Below are positions 7,964 to 17,317 of a stretch of DNA of 53,805 nucleotides, piece by piece. Position numbers and translations under genes: made by a program. This DNA comes from Coriobacteriia bacterium (GTDB lineage: Bacteria; Actinomycetota; Coriobacteriia; Anaerosomatales; SLCP01). The notes below the pieces were generated by a model. The model ran no database searches. It saw only the letters and a list, made by a program, of their open reading frames with translations, and was not told the origin of the DNA. Positions within the stretch are counted from its first letter, which is position 1. Every line of letters starts with the position of its first letter. Location: contig JAUVXE010000014.1 of assembly GCA_030603745.1 (NCBI GenBank), positions 1 to 53,805 of the forward strand, given 5' to 3'.

Positions 7964-9226
7964 ATGGCGGCTGGGACCAAGGTCTCGCTGGGATATCGCA
8001 CGTGCGCTGCGGCACTGTCTCTCGTGTTGCTGACCCCTGCCGTCGTGGTCGCCGCCCCGGAGACCACCTCCACGCCCACCCCCTCGCAGCCCCGCCGCCC
8101 CTCGGCCACCGCGCCGGTCACCCCCCTTGGCCCCACGCGAGCGCCTGCGCAGAGCGAGGCCGAGCCGGTCGACGTCCCGCTCGACGAGGAGACCATCCGC
8201 TTCCGCGAGGAGCTCGAGCGGCGCCAGGCGATGCTCGACCAGTTCCTCGCGCAGCTCGACGCCCTCGACCGTGAGCTGGCGCTCGCCGCCGAGGCCTACA
8301 ACGCCGCGGTCGACCGTCTCGAGGCGACCAAGAACCGCGTCGCAGTCGCGCAGGAGGACCTCGTCCACGCCGAGGAGGCCTACGAGATCCAGAACGAGCT
8401 CCTCGGCAAGCGCGCCACCAGTATCTACAAGCACGGCGGCTTCGCGGCGATCGAGCTCGTGCTCGAGGCCAAGAACCTCGCCGACTTCATGGCGCGGATC
8501 AAGTTCCTGAACACGCTCGGCCTCGCCGACGCCGAGGTCGCCAAGAGCCTGCTCGCCCAGAAGGAGCTCGTGGAGCAGACCGCCGAGCGCCTCAAGAACG
8601 CCGAGTCCGAGGCCGAGGCACTCGAGTTCGAGCTGCGCGCCCGCCAGATCGAGATCATGCTCCGCATCCAGGAGCGCCAGCAGATGCTCGCCGACGCGCA
8701 GATCGAGCTGCTCGAGCTCCTCGACGAGGAGGCGGCGCGCCGCCAGGCCGAGGAGTCCGAGCTGCTCCGCCAGATCCTCTCCGGCGCGAGCGACGCCGGC
8801 ATCGTGATCGAGCCCAACTCGCCCATCGAGACGGCGCTCGCCTACCACGGCATACCCTACCTCTGGGGCGGCAAGACGCCGGCCGGGTTCGACTGCTCCG
8901 GCCTCGTATTCTGGGTCTTCAAGCAGCACGGCGTGGTGCTCCCCCACTACTCCGGGAGCCAGTTCCTCATGGGCGAGCGCGTCGCGCCGGCGGCCCTGCA
9001 ACCGGGTGACGTGGTGTTCTTCGGCTCGCCCATCCACCACGTGGGCATCTACATGGGCGCGGACTACTTCATCCACGCGCCGAGGACCGGCGACTTCGTC
9101 CGCATGGCGCGCCTGTCGGCCCGTCGCGACTACGCGGGCGCGCGGCGCTACGACTGGGTTCCTCGCGTGGGCGCGCCCGAGGGCGTGGCGACCCCCCGCG
9201 CGATCTCCCCGGCCGAGGTCCGCTGA
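7964..9226 (+). CDS. Secreted coiled-coil NlpC/P60 peptidoglycan endopeptidase
   Basis: 420 aa from ATG 7964, which places a signal peptide (core LGYRTCAAALSLVLLTPAVV, cleavage after VVAA) at the start; an upstream in-frame start at 7847 would bury it. After a Pro/Thr linker comes a long coiled coil (about 75-290) of the PcsB/CwlO type. The catalytic NlpC/P60 domain is C-terminal: Cys in GFDCSGLVFW, His in HHVGIYMG, and third residue His in YFIHAP. The enzyme should cut cell-wall stem peptides (usually D-Glu-mDAP), and the coiled coil usually contacts FtsEX. A paralogous coiled coil heads the M23 protein at 39786. Confidence 0.92.
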   Translation: MAAGTKVSLGYRTCAAALSLVLLTPAVVVAAPETTSTPTPSQPRRPSATAPVTPLGPTRAPAQSEAEPVDVPLDEETIRFREELERRQAMLDQFLAQLDALDRELALAAEAYNAAVDRLEATKNRVAVAQEDLVHAEEAYEIQNELLGKRATSIYKHGGFAAIELVLEAKNLADFMARIKFLNTLGLADAEVAKSLLAQKELVEQTAERLKNAESEAEALEFELRARQIEIMLRIQERQQMLADAQIELLELLDEEAARRQAEESELLRQILSGASDAGIVIEPNSPIETALAYHGIPYLWGGKTPAGFDCSGLVFWVFKQHGVVLPHYSGSQFLMGERVAPAALQPGDVVFFGSPIHHVGIYMGADYFIHAPRTGDFVRMARLSARRDYAGARRYDWVPRVGAPEGVATPRAISPAEVR

Positions 9227-9367
9227 TCCGCCCTCCGGCACCGGAACGACCCTCCCGCGAAACCCACCTGGCGCGCTATCCTGAGATACTGCGGGCCTTG
9301 GGGTCCGCTGGAAGCACCGAGACGACCGATGCCGGCACCCGCTGCCCGCATCGCCGAGGGGGAACGC

Positions 9368-10810
9368 ATGCGTGATCTGGTGATGGCGGCGCTCGACGCC
9401 GCGCTCGCCTCCGGGGCCGACTAGGCCGACGCGCGAGTGACCGACTCGCGCGAGGAGTCCGTCACGGTGGCCAACGGCCGCGTCGAGGGCGTGGAGTCGA
9501 GCGGCTCGCTCGGGCTCGGGGTGCGGGTGCTGGCCGGCGGCTCATGGGGGTTCGCTTCGAGCTCCGAGATGACGCTCGCCGCGGCTGCCGGGGTCGGGCG
9601 TCAGGCGGTGGCGGTGGCGCGCGCGGCCGCGCTCGTGGGTGGCGCCCCGGTCGAGCTCACGCCGGTCGAACCGCGTGAGGCGACCTGGTCGGGCCCGTGC
9701 GCGGTGGACCCCTTCGAGGTGGCGCTCTCCACCAAGATCGACCTGCTCCTCGCCGCCGATGCGGCGATGCGCGCCGAGCCGGCGATCCGGCTCACCAAGG
9801 CCCACCTCGGCTTCTTCCGGGTGCACAAGTACTTCGCGTCCTCCGAGGGCAGCTACATCGAGCAGACCCACACCGAGTCCGGCGGCGGGATCGTGGCCAA
9901 CGCGATCGCGGAGGGCGAGGTGCTCACCCGCTCCTATCCCAACTCGCACGGCGGCAACTGGCTGCAGGGCGGCTGGGAGGTGATCGAGGCGTTCGACCTG
10001 GTGGGCAACGCCCCGCGTATCGCCGAGCAGGCGGTCGCGCTCGCGAGCGCGGCGCCGTGCCCCTCGGGACCCACCGACCTCATCATCGACGGCAGCCAGC
10101 TCGGGCTTCAGGTGCACGAGTCGATCGGGCACCCCACTGAGCTCGACCGCGTCCTCGGCGACGAGGCGGCCTTCGCGGGCACCTCGTTCCTCGGCCTGGG
10201 CGACCTCGGCGTGCTGCGGTACGGGTCGGAGCACGTGACCGTGACCGCCGACGCGACCGTGCCGGGATCGCTCGGCAGCTTCGGATTCGACGACGAGGGG
10301 GTGCCGGCGCAGCGCGACCCGATCGTGACGGAGGGGCTCTTCACCGGGTTCCTCACCTCGCGGGAGAGCGCGGCCGCGATCGGGCGCACGAGCAACGGGT
10401 GCATGCGGGCCGACGGATGGAACCGCATCCCGCTCATCCGCATGACCACCGTCTCGCTCGAGCCCGGCGGCTGGTCGTTCGACGACCTCGTCGCGGACAC
10501 CGAGGACGGACTCTACATCGAGACGAACAGCTCGTGGTCCATCGACGACAAACGGCTGAACTTCCAGTTCGCGTGCGAGATCGGCTGGGAGATCAAGGAC
10601 GGGAAGCTCGGCAGGATGGTGAAGATGCCCAACTACACGGGGATCACCCCCCGCTTCTGGAACTCGTGCGACGCGGTCTGCTCGGCCGAGCACTGGCAGG
10701 TCTGGGGGTTGCCCAACTGCGGCAAGGGAGAGCCGATGCAGGTCGCCCACGTCGCGCACGGAGCGGCGCCCGCGCGGTTCCGCGGCGTGCGGGTGGGGGT
10801 GGGACGATGA
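9368..10810 (+). CDS. tldD: TldD-family metalloprotease, interrupted by an in-frame TAG
   Basis: TldD forms a heterodimeric metalloprotease with TldE/PmbA that degrades unfolded peptides and matures some RiPPs. The zinc motif HESIGHPTELDR (HExxxH) is present, and the C-terminus is typical (QVWGLPNCGKGEP). The natural start is ATG 9368, with AGGGGGAA just upstream. Codon 19, at 9422-9424, is TAG. It lies in GAD-stop-ADARV, where the family usually has Tyr or a similar residue (GADYADVRV). As read, only GTG 9437 gives an open frame of 457 aa, but that start has no ribosome site and loses a conserved segment. It may be a real nonsense mutation, a TAC-to-TAG sequencing error, or readthrough. It overlaps tldE by 4 nt. 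Confidence 0.85.
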
Positions 10811-12162
10811 GCCGTCTTGACGCCGCACACGCCGCCGAGCTCGCCCGGCGGGCGGTGGAGCTCACCTCCGCAGACCAGGCCGAGGCGATCGTCGCCTCCC
10901 ACGACAGCGCGCTCACCCGGTTCGCGCGCAACCGCATCCACCAGAACGTCACCGAGACCGACACCACGGTGACCGTGCGCGCGGTGCTCGGCACGCGCTC
11001 GGGGACCGCGTCGACCAACCGGGTCGACGAGGCGGGTCTCGCGGCCTGCTGCGCCGCCGCCACCGCGGCCGCCGAGGCCGCGCCGCCCGACGACGGGTTC
11101 CCCGGGCTCCCGGGGCCTGCCGCGCACGGCGCCGGCGCGCACGCCCCCGGTCGCGACGACCCGGCGGTGGCCGCGTTCGGCCCCGAGGAGCGGGCGCGCA
11201 CGGTGGGCTCGATCGTCGAGCAGTCGGCGAGCCGGGGCCTCGAGGCCGCCGGGACGGTGGGCTCCTCCTCGCAGACGGTCGCCGTGGCGAACTCCCTCGG
11301 CGTGACCGCGGCGATGTCCGCGAGCTCGGTCCGCGCGACCGTGCTCTCGATGGGCTCGCCGAGCGGCACGGGCTGGGCATCGTACTACGGCGCGGGGCCG
11401 GCCGGCCTCGACGCCGTCTCCCTCGGCGACACGGCGGCCACGCTCGCGCAGCGCACGGCCGACCCGCGCGACCTCGAGCCCGGCACCTACACCGTGGTGC
11501 TCGCGCCCGAGGCGGTCGCCGACATCATCGACTTCATGGGCTATCTCGGCTTCTCGGCGCGCGCGGTGGAAGAGGGGCGCTCGTTCATGAGCGGGCGCCT
11601 CGGCGAGCGGATCGTCTCGGAGCGGGTGGCGATCGTCGACGACGCACTCGCCGAGGACTCCCTCGGCCTGACGTTCGACTTCGAGGGGGTCCCCAAGCAG
11701 CGGGTCGCCCTGATCGAGAACGGCGTTGCGGTCGCGCCGGTGACCGACTCGTACTGGGCGGCGCGGACCGGTCGAGCGAACACCGGGCACGCGCTGCCCG
11801 CGCCCAACTCCTACGGGCCGCTCCCGCTCGACCTGCGCATGGAGGCCGGCGACGCGTCGATCGACGACCTGATCGGCTCGGTGGGCCGGGGCGTGTACGT
11901 GACGCGCTTCCACTACGTCAACGTGGAGGACCCGGTGCCCGCCACGCTGACCGGCATGACGCGCGACGGCACCTTCCTGATCGAGAACGGACGCCTCGGC
12001 GCTCCGCTCAAGAACCAGCGGTTCACGCAGAGCGCGATCGCCGCGCTGGGGGCGGTGCGCGGCATCACGGCCGAGCGCGCGTTCTTCGACGTGATGCTCG
12101 GCACCGTGCTCGCGCCCGGGCTGCTGATCGAGGGCTGGAACTTCACCGGGCAGACCGAGTAG
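10807..12162 (+). CDS. pmbA: TldE/PmbA-family protein
   Basis: 451 aa from ATG 10807, which overlaps the tldD stop (ATGA); a longer frame upstream is an artefact of high GC. It is the non-catalytic partner of TldD and lacks the HExxxH motif, as expected. It shows the family N-terminus (AEAIVASHDSALTRFARNRI) and C-terminal block (VNVEDPVPATLTGMTRDGTF and GAPLKNQRFTQS). Tight coupling implies a 1:1 complex with TldD, so the amber codon in tldD, if real, would matter for this protein too. Confidence 0.93.
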   Translation: MSRLDAAHAAELARRAVELTSADQAEAIVASHDSALTRFARNRIHQNVTETDTTVTVRAVLGTRSGTASTNRVDEAGLAACCAAATAAAEAAPPDDGFPGLPGPAAHGAGAHAPGRDDPAVAAFGPEERARTVGSIVEQSASRGLEAAGTVGSSSQTVAVANSLGVTAAMSASSVRATVLSMGSPSGTGWASYYGAGPAGLDAVSLGDTAATLAQRTADPRDLEPGTYTVVLAPEAVADIIDFMGYLGFSARAVEEGRSFMSGRLGERIVSERVAIVDDALAEDSLGLTFDFEGVPKQRVALIENGVAVAPVTDSYWAARTGRANTGHALPAPNSYGPLPLDLRMEAGDASIDDLIGSVGRGVYVTRFHYVNVEDPVPATLTGMTRDGTFLIENGRLGAPLKNQRFTQSAIAALGAVRGITAERAFFDVMLGTVLAPGLLIEGWNFTGQTE

Positions 12163-12172
12163 GCGGCGCGCG

Positions 12173-12256
12173 GCGGCGCGCGGAGAGCGGACGCGCGGCG
12201 GCCGCTTGGCCGCGGGCCGGGCGCCAGCGCGCTGCGGCGCGCGGAGAGCGGACGCG
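12173..12256. repeat. 23-bp direct repeat pair after tldE
   Basis: The same 23 bases occur at 12173-12195 and 12234-12256, separated by 38 bp; the core is GCGGAGAGCGGACGCG. The space between is GC-only sequence with inverted pieces. It lies between the tldE stop and the terminator hairpin. No function is apparent. Confidence 0.75.
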
Positions 12257-12260
12257 ACAC

Positions 12261-12290
12261 GAGCCCCGACGGTATCTCACGCCGGGGCTC
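12261..12290 (+). terminator. Terminator hairpin after tldD-tldE
   Basis: GAGCCCCG at 12261-12268 pairs with CGGGGCTC at 12283-12290 across a 14-nt loop that can form extra pairs. There is no T-run, as is common in GC-rich genomes. Its position about 100 nt after the tldE stop fits an operon end. Confidence 0.6.
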
Positions 12291-12348
12291 GTCGCTTGAG
12301 CGCAGCCCGCACAGTGGAGGGGCACCACACGGAAGGACTGCCCTCTGT

Positions 12349-12379
12349 CAGGAGGCTCGTGTGTCCCTGACACCTCCTG
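12349..12379 (+). other. Inverted repeat holding a Shine-Dalgarno sequence, with possible 40-aa upstream ORF
   Basis: CAGGAGG (12349-12355) is mirrored by CCTCCTG (12373-12379). The first arm is a perfect ribosome site for a GTG at 12361, which opens a 40-codon frame ending at 12483 (starts MSLTPPVSAYATQDLSILL). A hairpin would hide that site. The peptide has no cysteine and is not a recognised leader. It precedes the promoter proposed for cysK, so a link to cysK would need an earlier transcript start. Confidence 0.25.
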
Positions 12380-12511
12380 TATCGGCGTACGCGACGCAGG
12401 ACTTGAGCATCCTCCTTTCTCGCACTCTCCGCACTCGATATGTGCGTAAACCCTCCTTGTCCCCCTCGGCGCCCGCGGGGTAGACTCCTCGTACCGCGCT
12501 GTCTCGCAGTA

Positions 12512-12539
12512 TTGGCATCGTTTTACTGCGTGTTATCGC
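12512..12539 (+). promoter_or_regulatory. Putative promoter of the cysK-cooS-ABC operon
   Basis: TTGGCA (12512-12517) and TATCGC (12534-12539) are 16 nt apart, about 38 nt before the cysK start, with AAGGAGG in between. This is the most AT-rich patch of the region. Consensus match is moderate. Confidence 0.4.
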
Positions 12540-12576
12540 CGGACCAGACGGACGGCCCGACTCCAAGGAGGACGTC

Positions 12577-13527
12577 ATGGCACGGATCCACTCCGACATC
12601 ACCGCCACGATCGGCGGCACCCCCCTCATCGCGCTCCGCCGGCTCTCGAAGGACCTCCCCGGCCGCGTGGTGGCCAAGGTCGAGGCCTTCAACCCCATGG
12701 ACTCGGTCAAGGACCGCATCGCGCTCGCGATGATCGACTCCGCCGAGGAGGCCGGGCTCATCGGCCCCGGCACCGAGATCATCGAGCCAACGAGCGGCAA
12801 CACCGGCATCGGGCTCGCGATGGTCGCCGCCGCGCGCGGCCACCGCCTCACCCTCGTCATGCCCGAGACGATGAGCGTGGAGCGCCGCCAGGTCATGGCC
12901 GCCTTCGGCGCCCGGCTCGTGCTCACGCCCGGCCCGGAGGGCATGAAGGGCGCCGTCGCGCGGGCCCAGCAACTCGCCGCCGACTCGCCCGACGCGTTCG
13001 TCCCGCAGCAGTTCGCCAACCCCGCCAACCCCGAGGTGCACCGCCGCACCACCGCCGAGGAGATCTGGGCCGACACCGACGGCGAGGTCGACGTCCTCGT
13101 GGCGGGCGTGGGCACCGGCGGCACCATCACGGGCGTGGCGAGCGTCATCAAGGAGCGCAAGCCGGACTTCCGCGCGATCGCGGTCGAGCCCGCCGAGTCC
13201 CCGGTCCTCTCCGGAGGACAGCCCGGCCCCCACCGCATCCAGGGGATCGGCGCGGGGTTCGTGCCCGAGGTCCTCGGCGTGGACCTGATCGACGAGGTCG
13301 TGACCGTGAGTGTGGATGACGCGGCCGATACCGCCCGCGCGCTCGCCCGCGAGGAGGCGATCTTCGCGGGGATCTCCTCGGGGGCCGCCGTTGCCGCGGC
13401 GCTCCGGGTGGCGGCACGCGAGGAGATGGCCGGCAAGCTGATCGTGGTCGTGCTCCCCGACACGGGCGAGCGCTACCTGTCGACCGGACTGTTCGCCGCC
13501 GAGAACGAGCAGGTGCCCGGCCGATGA
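12577..13527 (+). CDS. cysK: Cysteine synthase A (O-acetylserine sulfhydrylase)
   Basis: 316 aa, PLP-dependent, cytoplasmic. It makes cysteine from O-acetylserine and sulfide. The PLP lysine lies in [12 protein letters not shown] (about residue 46), the substrate loop is [12 protein letters not shown], and the PLP phosphate loop is [13 protein letters not shown]. The C-terminal [13 protein letters not shown] block is also present. AAGGAGG precedes the ATG. The stop overlaps the ATG of cooS (ATGA), an unusual and suggestive pairing of a sulfur-assimilation enzyme with CO dehydrogenase. Confidence 0.95.
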   Translation: MARIHSDITATIGGTPLIALRRLSKDLPGRVVAKVEAFNPMDSVKDRIALAMIDSAEEAGLIGPGTEIIEPTSGNTGIGLAMVAAARGHRLTLVMPETMSVERRQVMAAFGARLVLTPGPEGMKGAVARAQQLAADSPDAFVPQQFANPANPEVHRRTTAEEIWADTDGEVDVLVAGVGTGGTITGVASVIKERKPDFRAIAVEPAESPVLSGGQPGPHRIQGIGAGFVPEVLGVDLIDEVVTVSVDDAADTARALAREEAIFAGISSGAAVAAALRVAAREEMAGKLIVVVLPDTGERYLSTGLFAAENEQVPGR

Positions 13528-15479
13528 AGTTCAACAAGCACCTCAACCAGCCGATCCCGGAGAAGGACGACGTCCGGGCCAAGACCCCGAACCCGGCGAC
13601 CGTGCAGCTCATGGACAAGCTCGAGTCCGCCGGGTGCGAGACGGTCTTCGACCGCTTCGCCGCCCAGCAGCCCCAGTGCCCGAGCGGCCTGCGCGGGACC
13701 TGCTGCCGCATGTGCCAGTGGGGGCCCTGCCGGATCTCGGACAAGGCGCCTCGCGGCGTGTGCGGCCGCGACATGAACCAGGTCGTGATGGCCAACATCG
13801 TCCGCCAGCTCGCCGCGGGCATGTCGGCGCACGCCCGCCACGCGCACGAGGTCATCCTCGCGCTCATCGCCGCCGCCGAGGGCACCGCGACGATCACGTT
13901 GAAGGGCCGCGAGCGCGCGCTCGAGCTCGCCGACCGGTTCGGCATCGATACCGCGGGCCGCACCGAGGACGAGGTGATCGCCGCGGTCGCCCGCGCGCTC
14001 CTCGACGACGTGGGCCGCATGACCGCCGACCCGATGCACACGCTCGAGGCGTTCGCCCCGGCGGACCGGCGCGAGGTCTGGGAGGGGCTCGACATCCTCC
14101 CGCGCTCGGCCTCCTACGAGAGCATGGAGAGCCTTCACATGACCACGCTCGGGGCCTGCTCGGACTGGACGGCGCTCGCCGACCAGGAGCTGCGCAGCGC
14201 GCTGGCGTACTGCTACGGCACGCTCTACACCTCGTCGCTCGCGACCGAGGTGCTCTACGGCGTGCCCACGCCCAAGCTGACCGAGGTGAACTACGGCGTG
14301 CTCAAGCCCGGCTACGTCAACATCCTGCTCCACGGCCACTCGCCGGTCATGGTCGAGAAGGTCATCGAGAAGGTGCGCTCGCCCGAGATCGAGGCGCTCG
14401 CCCGCGAGGCCGGCGCCGAGGGGATCGTGCTGGGCGGCATGTGCTGCACCGGCGACGAGCTGCTCGCGCGCTACGGCATCCCCACCGTCACCAACATCAT
14501 GGGCCAGGAGCTCGCGCTGGGCACCGGCGCGGTCGACGCGGTCATCGTGGACATGCAGTGCGTCATCCCCGGACTCAAGATCGTCGCCGACTGCTTCGGC
14601 ACGGAGATCATCACCACCTCGACCTCCAACCGCATCCCCGGCGCCACCCACATCCCGTTCGACCCGGAGCGCCCCGAGACCCTCGACGAGGACGCCGAGC
14701 GCGTCGCCCGCGCCGCCGTGGCGGCGTTCGGCACCCGTGACCGCTCCAAGATCGAGATCCCCGAGCGCGTGACGACCGCGATGGGCGGCTTCAGCTACGA
14801 GGCCATCCTCGAGTCGTTCGGCGGTGCCGGCGCGCTCGCCGAGGCACTGCGCGACGGCCGCATCCGCGGCGTCGCGACGGTCGTCGGCTGCAACACGCCC
14901 AAGGTCGCCTACGAGAGCGCGCACGTGGGCATCGCCCGGCGGCTCGTGGAGGGCGGCGTTCTCGTCACGACCACCGGGTGCGCCTCGCACGCGCTGCTCA
15001 ACGCCGGACTGTGCGACCCGGCGGCGGCCGCGCTCGCGCCGCAGCCCCTGCGGGGGCTCCTGGAGGCCGCGGGCGTACCGCCGGTGCTCGCGGTGGGCGG
15101 CTGCGTCGACAACGTACGCTCGCTGCGACTCTTCATCGCGCTGGCCGAGGAGCTCGGGGTGCCGCTCGCCGATCTGCCCTACCTGTTCGTGGGCGCCGAG
15201 CCGGGCAACGAGAAGACGGTGGGCCAGGGCGCGACCTTCCTCGCGCACGGCATCAGCGTGCTCTCCGGGTTCCCCGCCCAGATCCCCGTGGCCGTGCCCC
15301 GCACCGGGCCCGACGGCGAGCTGCTCGACGGCCGCAACGACATCACCGAGTTCTTCGCGGGCGACGGCCTGCTCACGACCGTCGGCGCGAAGATCTACAC
15401 CGAGACCGACCCCGCGTGCGCCGCCCAGACGGGTCTGCTGCACCTGCGCCGCAAGCGCCAGGCGCTCGGGTGGGGGTGA
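13524..15479 (+). CDS. cooS: Anaerobic Ni-Fe carbon monoxide dehydrogenase, catalytic subunit
   Basis: 651 aa. It interconverts CO and CO2, passing electrons to ferredoxin-like carriers. All metal ligands are recognisable. The D-cluster cysteines are Cys52 and Cys60, and B-cluster cysteines follow (Cys61, 64, 69, 80). C-cluster ligands are His in HGHSP (270-274), Cys308 in GGMCCTG, Cys346 in DMQCVIPG, Cys456 in GCNTPK, Cys486 in GCASHA and Cys527 in GGCVDN. The catalytic lysine Lys564 is in EKTVGQG. The enzyme should therefore be active. No cooC, cooF, cooJ or acetyl-CoA synthase gene lies nearby. Instead it is fused by overlap to cysK and followed by an ABC importer, so this is a stand-alone CooS, possibly for CO oxidation or redox balancing. 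Confidence 0.95.
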   Translation: MKFNKHLNQPIPEKDDVRAKTPNPATVQLMDKLESAGCETVFDRFAAQQPQCPSGLRGTCCRMCQWGPCRISDKAPRGVCGRDMNQVVMANIVRQLAAGMSAHARHAHEVILALIAAAEGTATITLKGRERALELADRFGIDTAGRTEDEVIAAVARALLDDVGRMTADPMHTLEAFAPADRREVWEGLDILPRSASYESMESLHMTTLGACSDWTALADQELRSALAYCYGTLYTSSLATEVLYGVPTPKLTEVNYGVLKPGYVNILLHGHSPVMVEKVIEKVRSPEIEALAREAGAEGIVLGGMCCTGDELLARYGIPTVTNIMGQELALGTGAVDAVIVDMQCVIPGLKIVADCFGTEIITTSTSNRIPGATHIPFDPERPETLDEDAERVARAAVAAFGTRDRSKIEIPERVTTAMGGFSYEAILESFGGAGALAEALRDGRIRGVATVVGCNTPKVAYESAHVGIARRLVEGGVLVTTTGCASHALLNAGLCDPAAAALAPQPLRGLLEAAGVPPVLAVGGCVDNVRSLRLFIALAEELGVPLADLPYLFVGAEPGNEKTVGQGATFLAHGISVLSGFPAQIPVAVPRTGPDGELLDGRNDITEFFAGDGLLTTVGAKIYTETDPACAAQTGLLHLRRKRQALGWG

Positions 15480-15557
15480 GGCGGACCGACCCCACTCACG
15501 AGACCGACCCGCGACCTGCCGCCTCGCCCCCGCTACCCCACCAAGGAGGAACCGCCC

Positions 15558-16562
15558 ATGAAGTCCCGCTCCCGACTCCGCATCGCCGCGATATCCGCGC
15601 TGCTCGCCGCAGCGCTGGTCATCGCGGGCTGCTCGACCACCGACCCGCCGGCCGCCGATGACGCCCCCGACGCTCCGGCCGCCACCGAGCGCCGCGACAG
15701 CGTCAAGATCGGCTACCTGCCCATCACCCACTCCGCGCCCCTGTTCGTCGCCGATGCCGACAACAGCGGGGTGATCGACGGCGTCGCCCTCGAGCTCGTG
15801 CCCTTCGCCTCGTGGCCCGAGCTGACCGAGGCGCTCAACTCCGGCTCGATCGACGGGGCCGTCACGATGCTCGAGATCGCGCTCGCGGCCGTCGAGAAGG
15901 GTCTCGACCAGCGTCTCGTCACGCTCACGCACCGCAACGGCGACGCGTTCGTCGTCCGCGAGGGCATCACGTCCGTCGCCGAGCTCGCCGGCGAGCGCTT
16001 CGCCATCCCGCATCGCCTCTCAGGCCACAACATCCTGTTCCTGCGCGCGCTCGCCGACGCGGGCCTGACCGCCGACGACGTCGAGTGGATCGAGATGCCG
16101 CCGCCCGACATGCCCGCCGCGCTCGCCCGGGGCGAGATCGCCGGCTACATCGTGGCTGAGCCCTTCGGTGCGCGTTCCGTGACCGAGGGCATCGGTACCG
16201 ACCTCTACCGCTCCGAGGACCTCTGGCCGAACTGGCTGTGCTGCGGCCTCGTCGTGACCGGCGCACTCGCCGAGGAGGACCCCGAGACCGTGGCCGCCCT
16301 CGTCGCCGCGCTCTCCGACGCGGGCGCCCGGATCGACGCCGACCGCGAGGCCGCCGCCGAGACCGCCGCCGCCTACACGCAGTACGGCCCCGAGCTCTGG
16401 CTCGCCTCCTTCGAGCTGGGGATCGAGTACCGCGACTTCACGCCCACGATCGAGGAGCTCGATGAGCTGATCCAGGCGCTCGTCGACCTCGATCTGATCG
16501 AGGGCACCGTTCCGGCCGACGTCTTCTATGACGCGTCCTTCTCGGAGGGCTCGGCCCGGTGA
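15558..16562 (+). CDS. ABC transporter substrate-binding lipoprotein, NMT1/TauA type
   Basis: 334 aa. The N-terminus is a lipoprotein signal with lipobox VIAGC (Cys about 24). The mature part is a type-II periplasmic-binding fold of the NitT/TauT/SsuA class: KIGYLPITHSAPLFVA at the start, LNSGSIDGAVTMLEIAL in the first lobe, and YIVAEPFGARSVTEG at the hinge. This class binds nitrate, sulfonates, thiamine precursors, cyanate and similar small anions or heterocycles; the ligand cannot be told from sequence. AAGGAGG precedes the ATG. Its stop overlaps the permease GTG (GTGA). Confidence 0.9.
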   Translation: MKSRSRLRIAAISALLAAALVIAGCSTTDPPAADDAPDAPAATERRDSVKIGYLPITHSAPLFVADADNSGVIDGVALELVPFASWPELTEALNSGSIDGAVTMLEIALAAVEKGLDQRLVTLTHRNGDAFVVREGITSVAELAGERFAIPHRLSGHNILFLRALADAGLTADDVEWIEMPPPDMPAALARGEIAGYIVAEPFGARSVTEGIGTDLYRSEDLWPNWLCCGLVVTGALAEEDPETVAALVAALSDAGARIDADREAAAETAAAYTQYGPELWLASFELGIEYRDFTPTIEELDELIQALVDLDLIEGTVPADVFYDASFSEGSAR

Positions 16563-17317
16563 CACGCACCCTCCGCATACTGCTGCCGCTCGCTGCCACC
16601 GCGGTCCTCGTGACCGCGTGGCATGCGGCGGCCGCACGCGTCGGCTCCGCGCTGCTCTTCCCCTCACCGGGCGCGGTGCTCGCCGGCGCGCTCGAGACCG
16701 CCGCCGAGGGGAGGCTCCTCGGTGACGTCGTCGCGAGTCTTCGCCGGTTCGCCATCGGCTACGCCGCCGGCGTGGCCGCCGGCGTGCCGGTGGGGCTGCT
16801 CCTCGGCCTGAGCCTGCATGCCCGCAGTGCGCTGGACCCCATCATCCAGGTCCTGCGCCCGATCTCGCCCATCGCGTGGTTCCCGCTCTTCACGCTGTGG
16901 TTCGGCATCGGGGAGCTGCCGGCGATCGCGATCGTGTTCATCGCGGCCATCTACCCGATCGTGCTCACCACCGCCAACGCGGTCCGCGAGATCGACCCGC
17001 TCTACCTCAAGGTCGCGCGCACGTTCGGCGACTCACGCGCGGGCACCATCGCGCGTGTCGTGCTTCCCGCCTCGCTGCCCGGCATCGCGGTGGGTCTGCG
17101 GATCGCCGTGGGCACGAGCTGGGTCTTCATCGTCGCGGGCGAGATGCTCGGCGTCACCTCGGGCCTCGGCTACCTCATCATCGACGCCCGCAACTCGCTG
17201 CGCACCGACCTCGTCCTCGTCGCGATGGTGCTCATCGGCCTCCTCGGCCTGAGCATCGACCGGGCGCTCCGACTCGCCGAGGCGCGGGTGCGCCGGCATT
17301 GGGGCGGTGCGCGATGA
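16559..17317 (+). CDS. ABC transporter permease, SsuC/TauC type
   Basis: 252 aa, about six membrane helices, GTG start overlapping the previous stop. It carries the binding-protein-dependent permease signature (EAA loop): KVARTFGDSRAGTIARVVLP, followed by GLRIAVGTSWVFIVAGEM, both typical of the NitT/TauT group. It forms the inner-membrane channel with the ATPase encoded next. Confidence 0.93.
   Translation: MTRTLRILLPLAATAVLVTAWHAAAARVGSALLFPSPGAVLAGALETAAEGRLLGDVVASLRRFAIGYAAGVAAGVPVGLLLGLSLHARSALDPIIQVLRPISPIAWFPLFTLWFGIGELPAIAIVFIAAIYPIVLTTANAVREIDPLYLKVARTFGDSRAGTIARVVLPASLPGIAVGLRIAVGTSWVFIVAGEMLGVTSGLGYLIIDARNSLRTDLVLVAMVLIGLLGLSIDRALRLAEARVRRHWGGAR

Noticed and set aside
9422-9424. 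Genome-wide TAG recoding to pyrrolysine or another residue
   Set aside because: Several genes in the window end naturally with TAG (ntpA, pmbA, veg, rplY neighbours), and no other internal TAG is seen in conserved genes.
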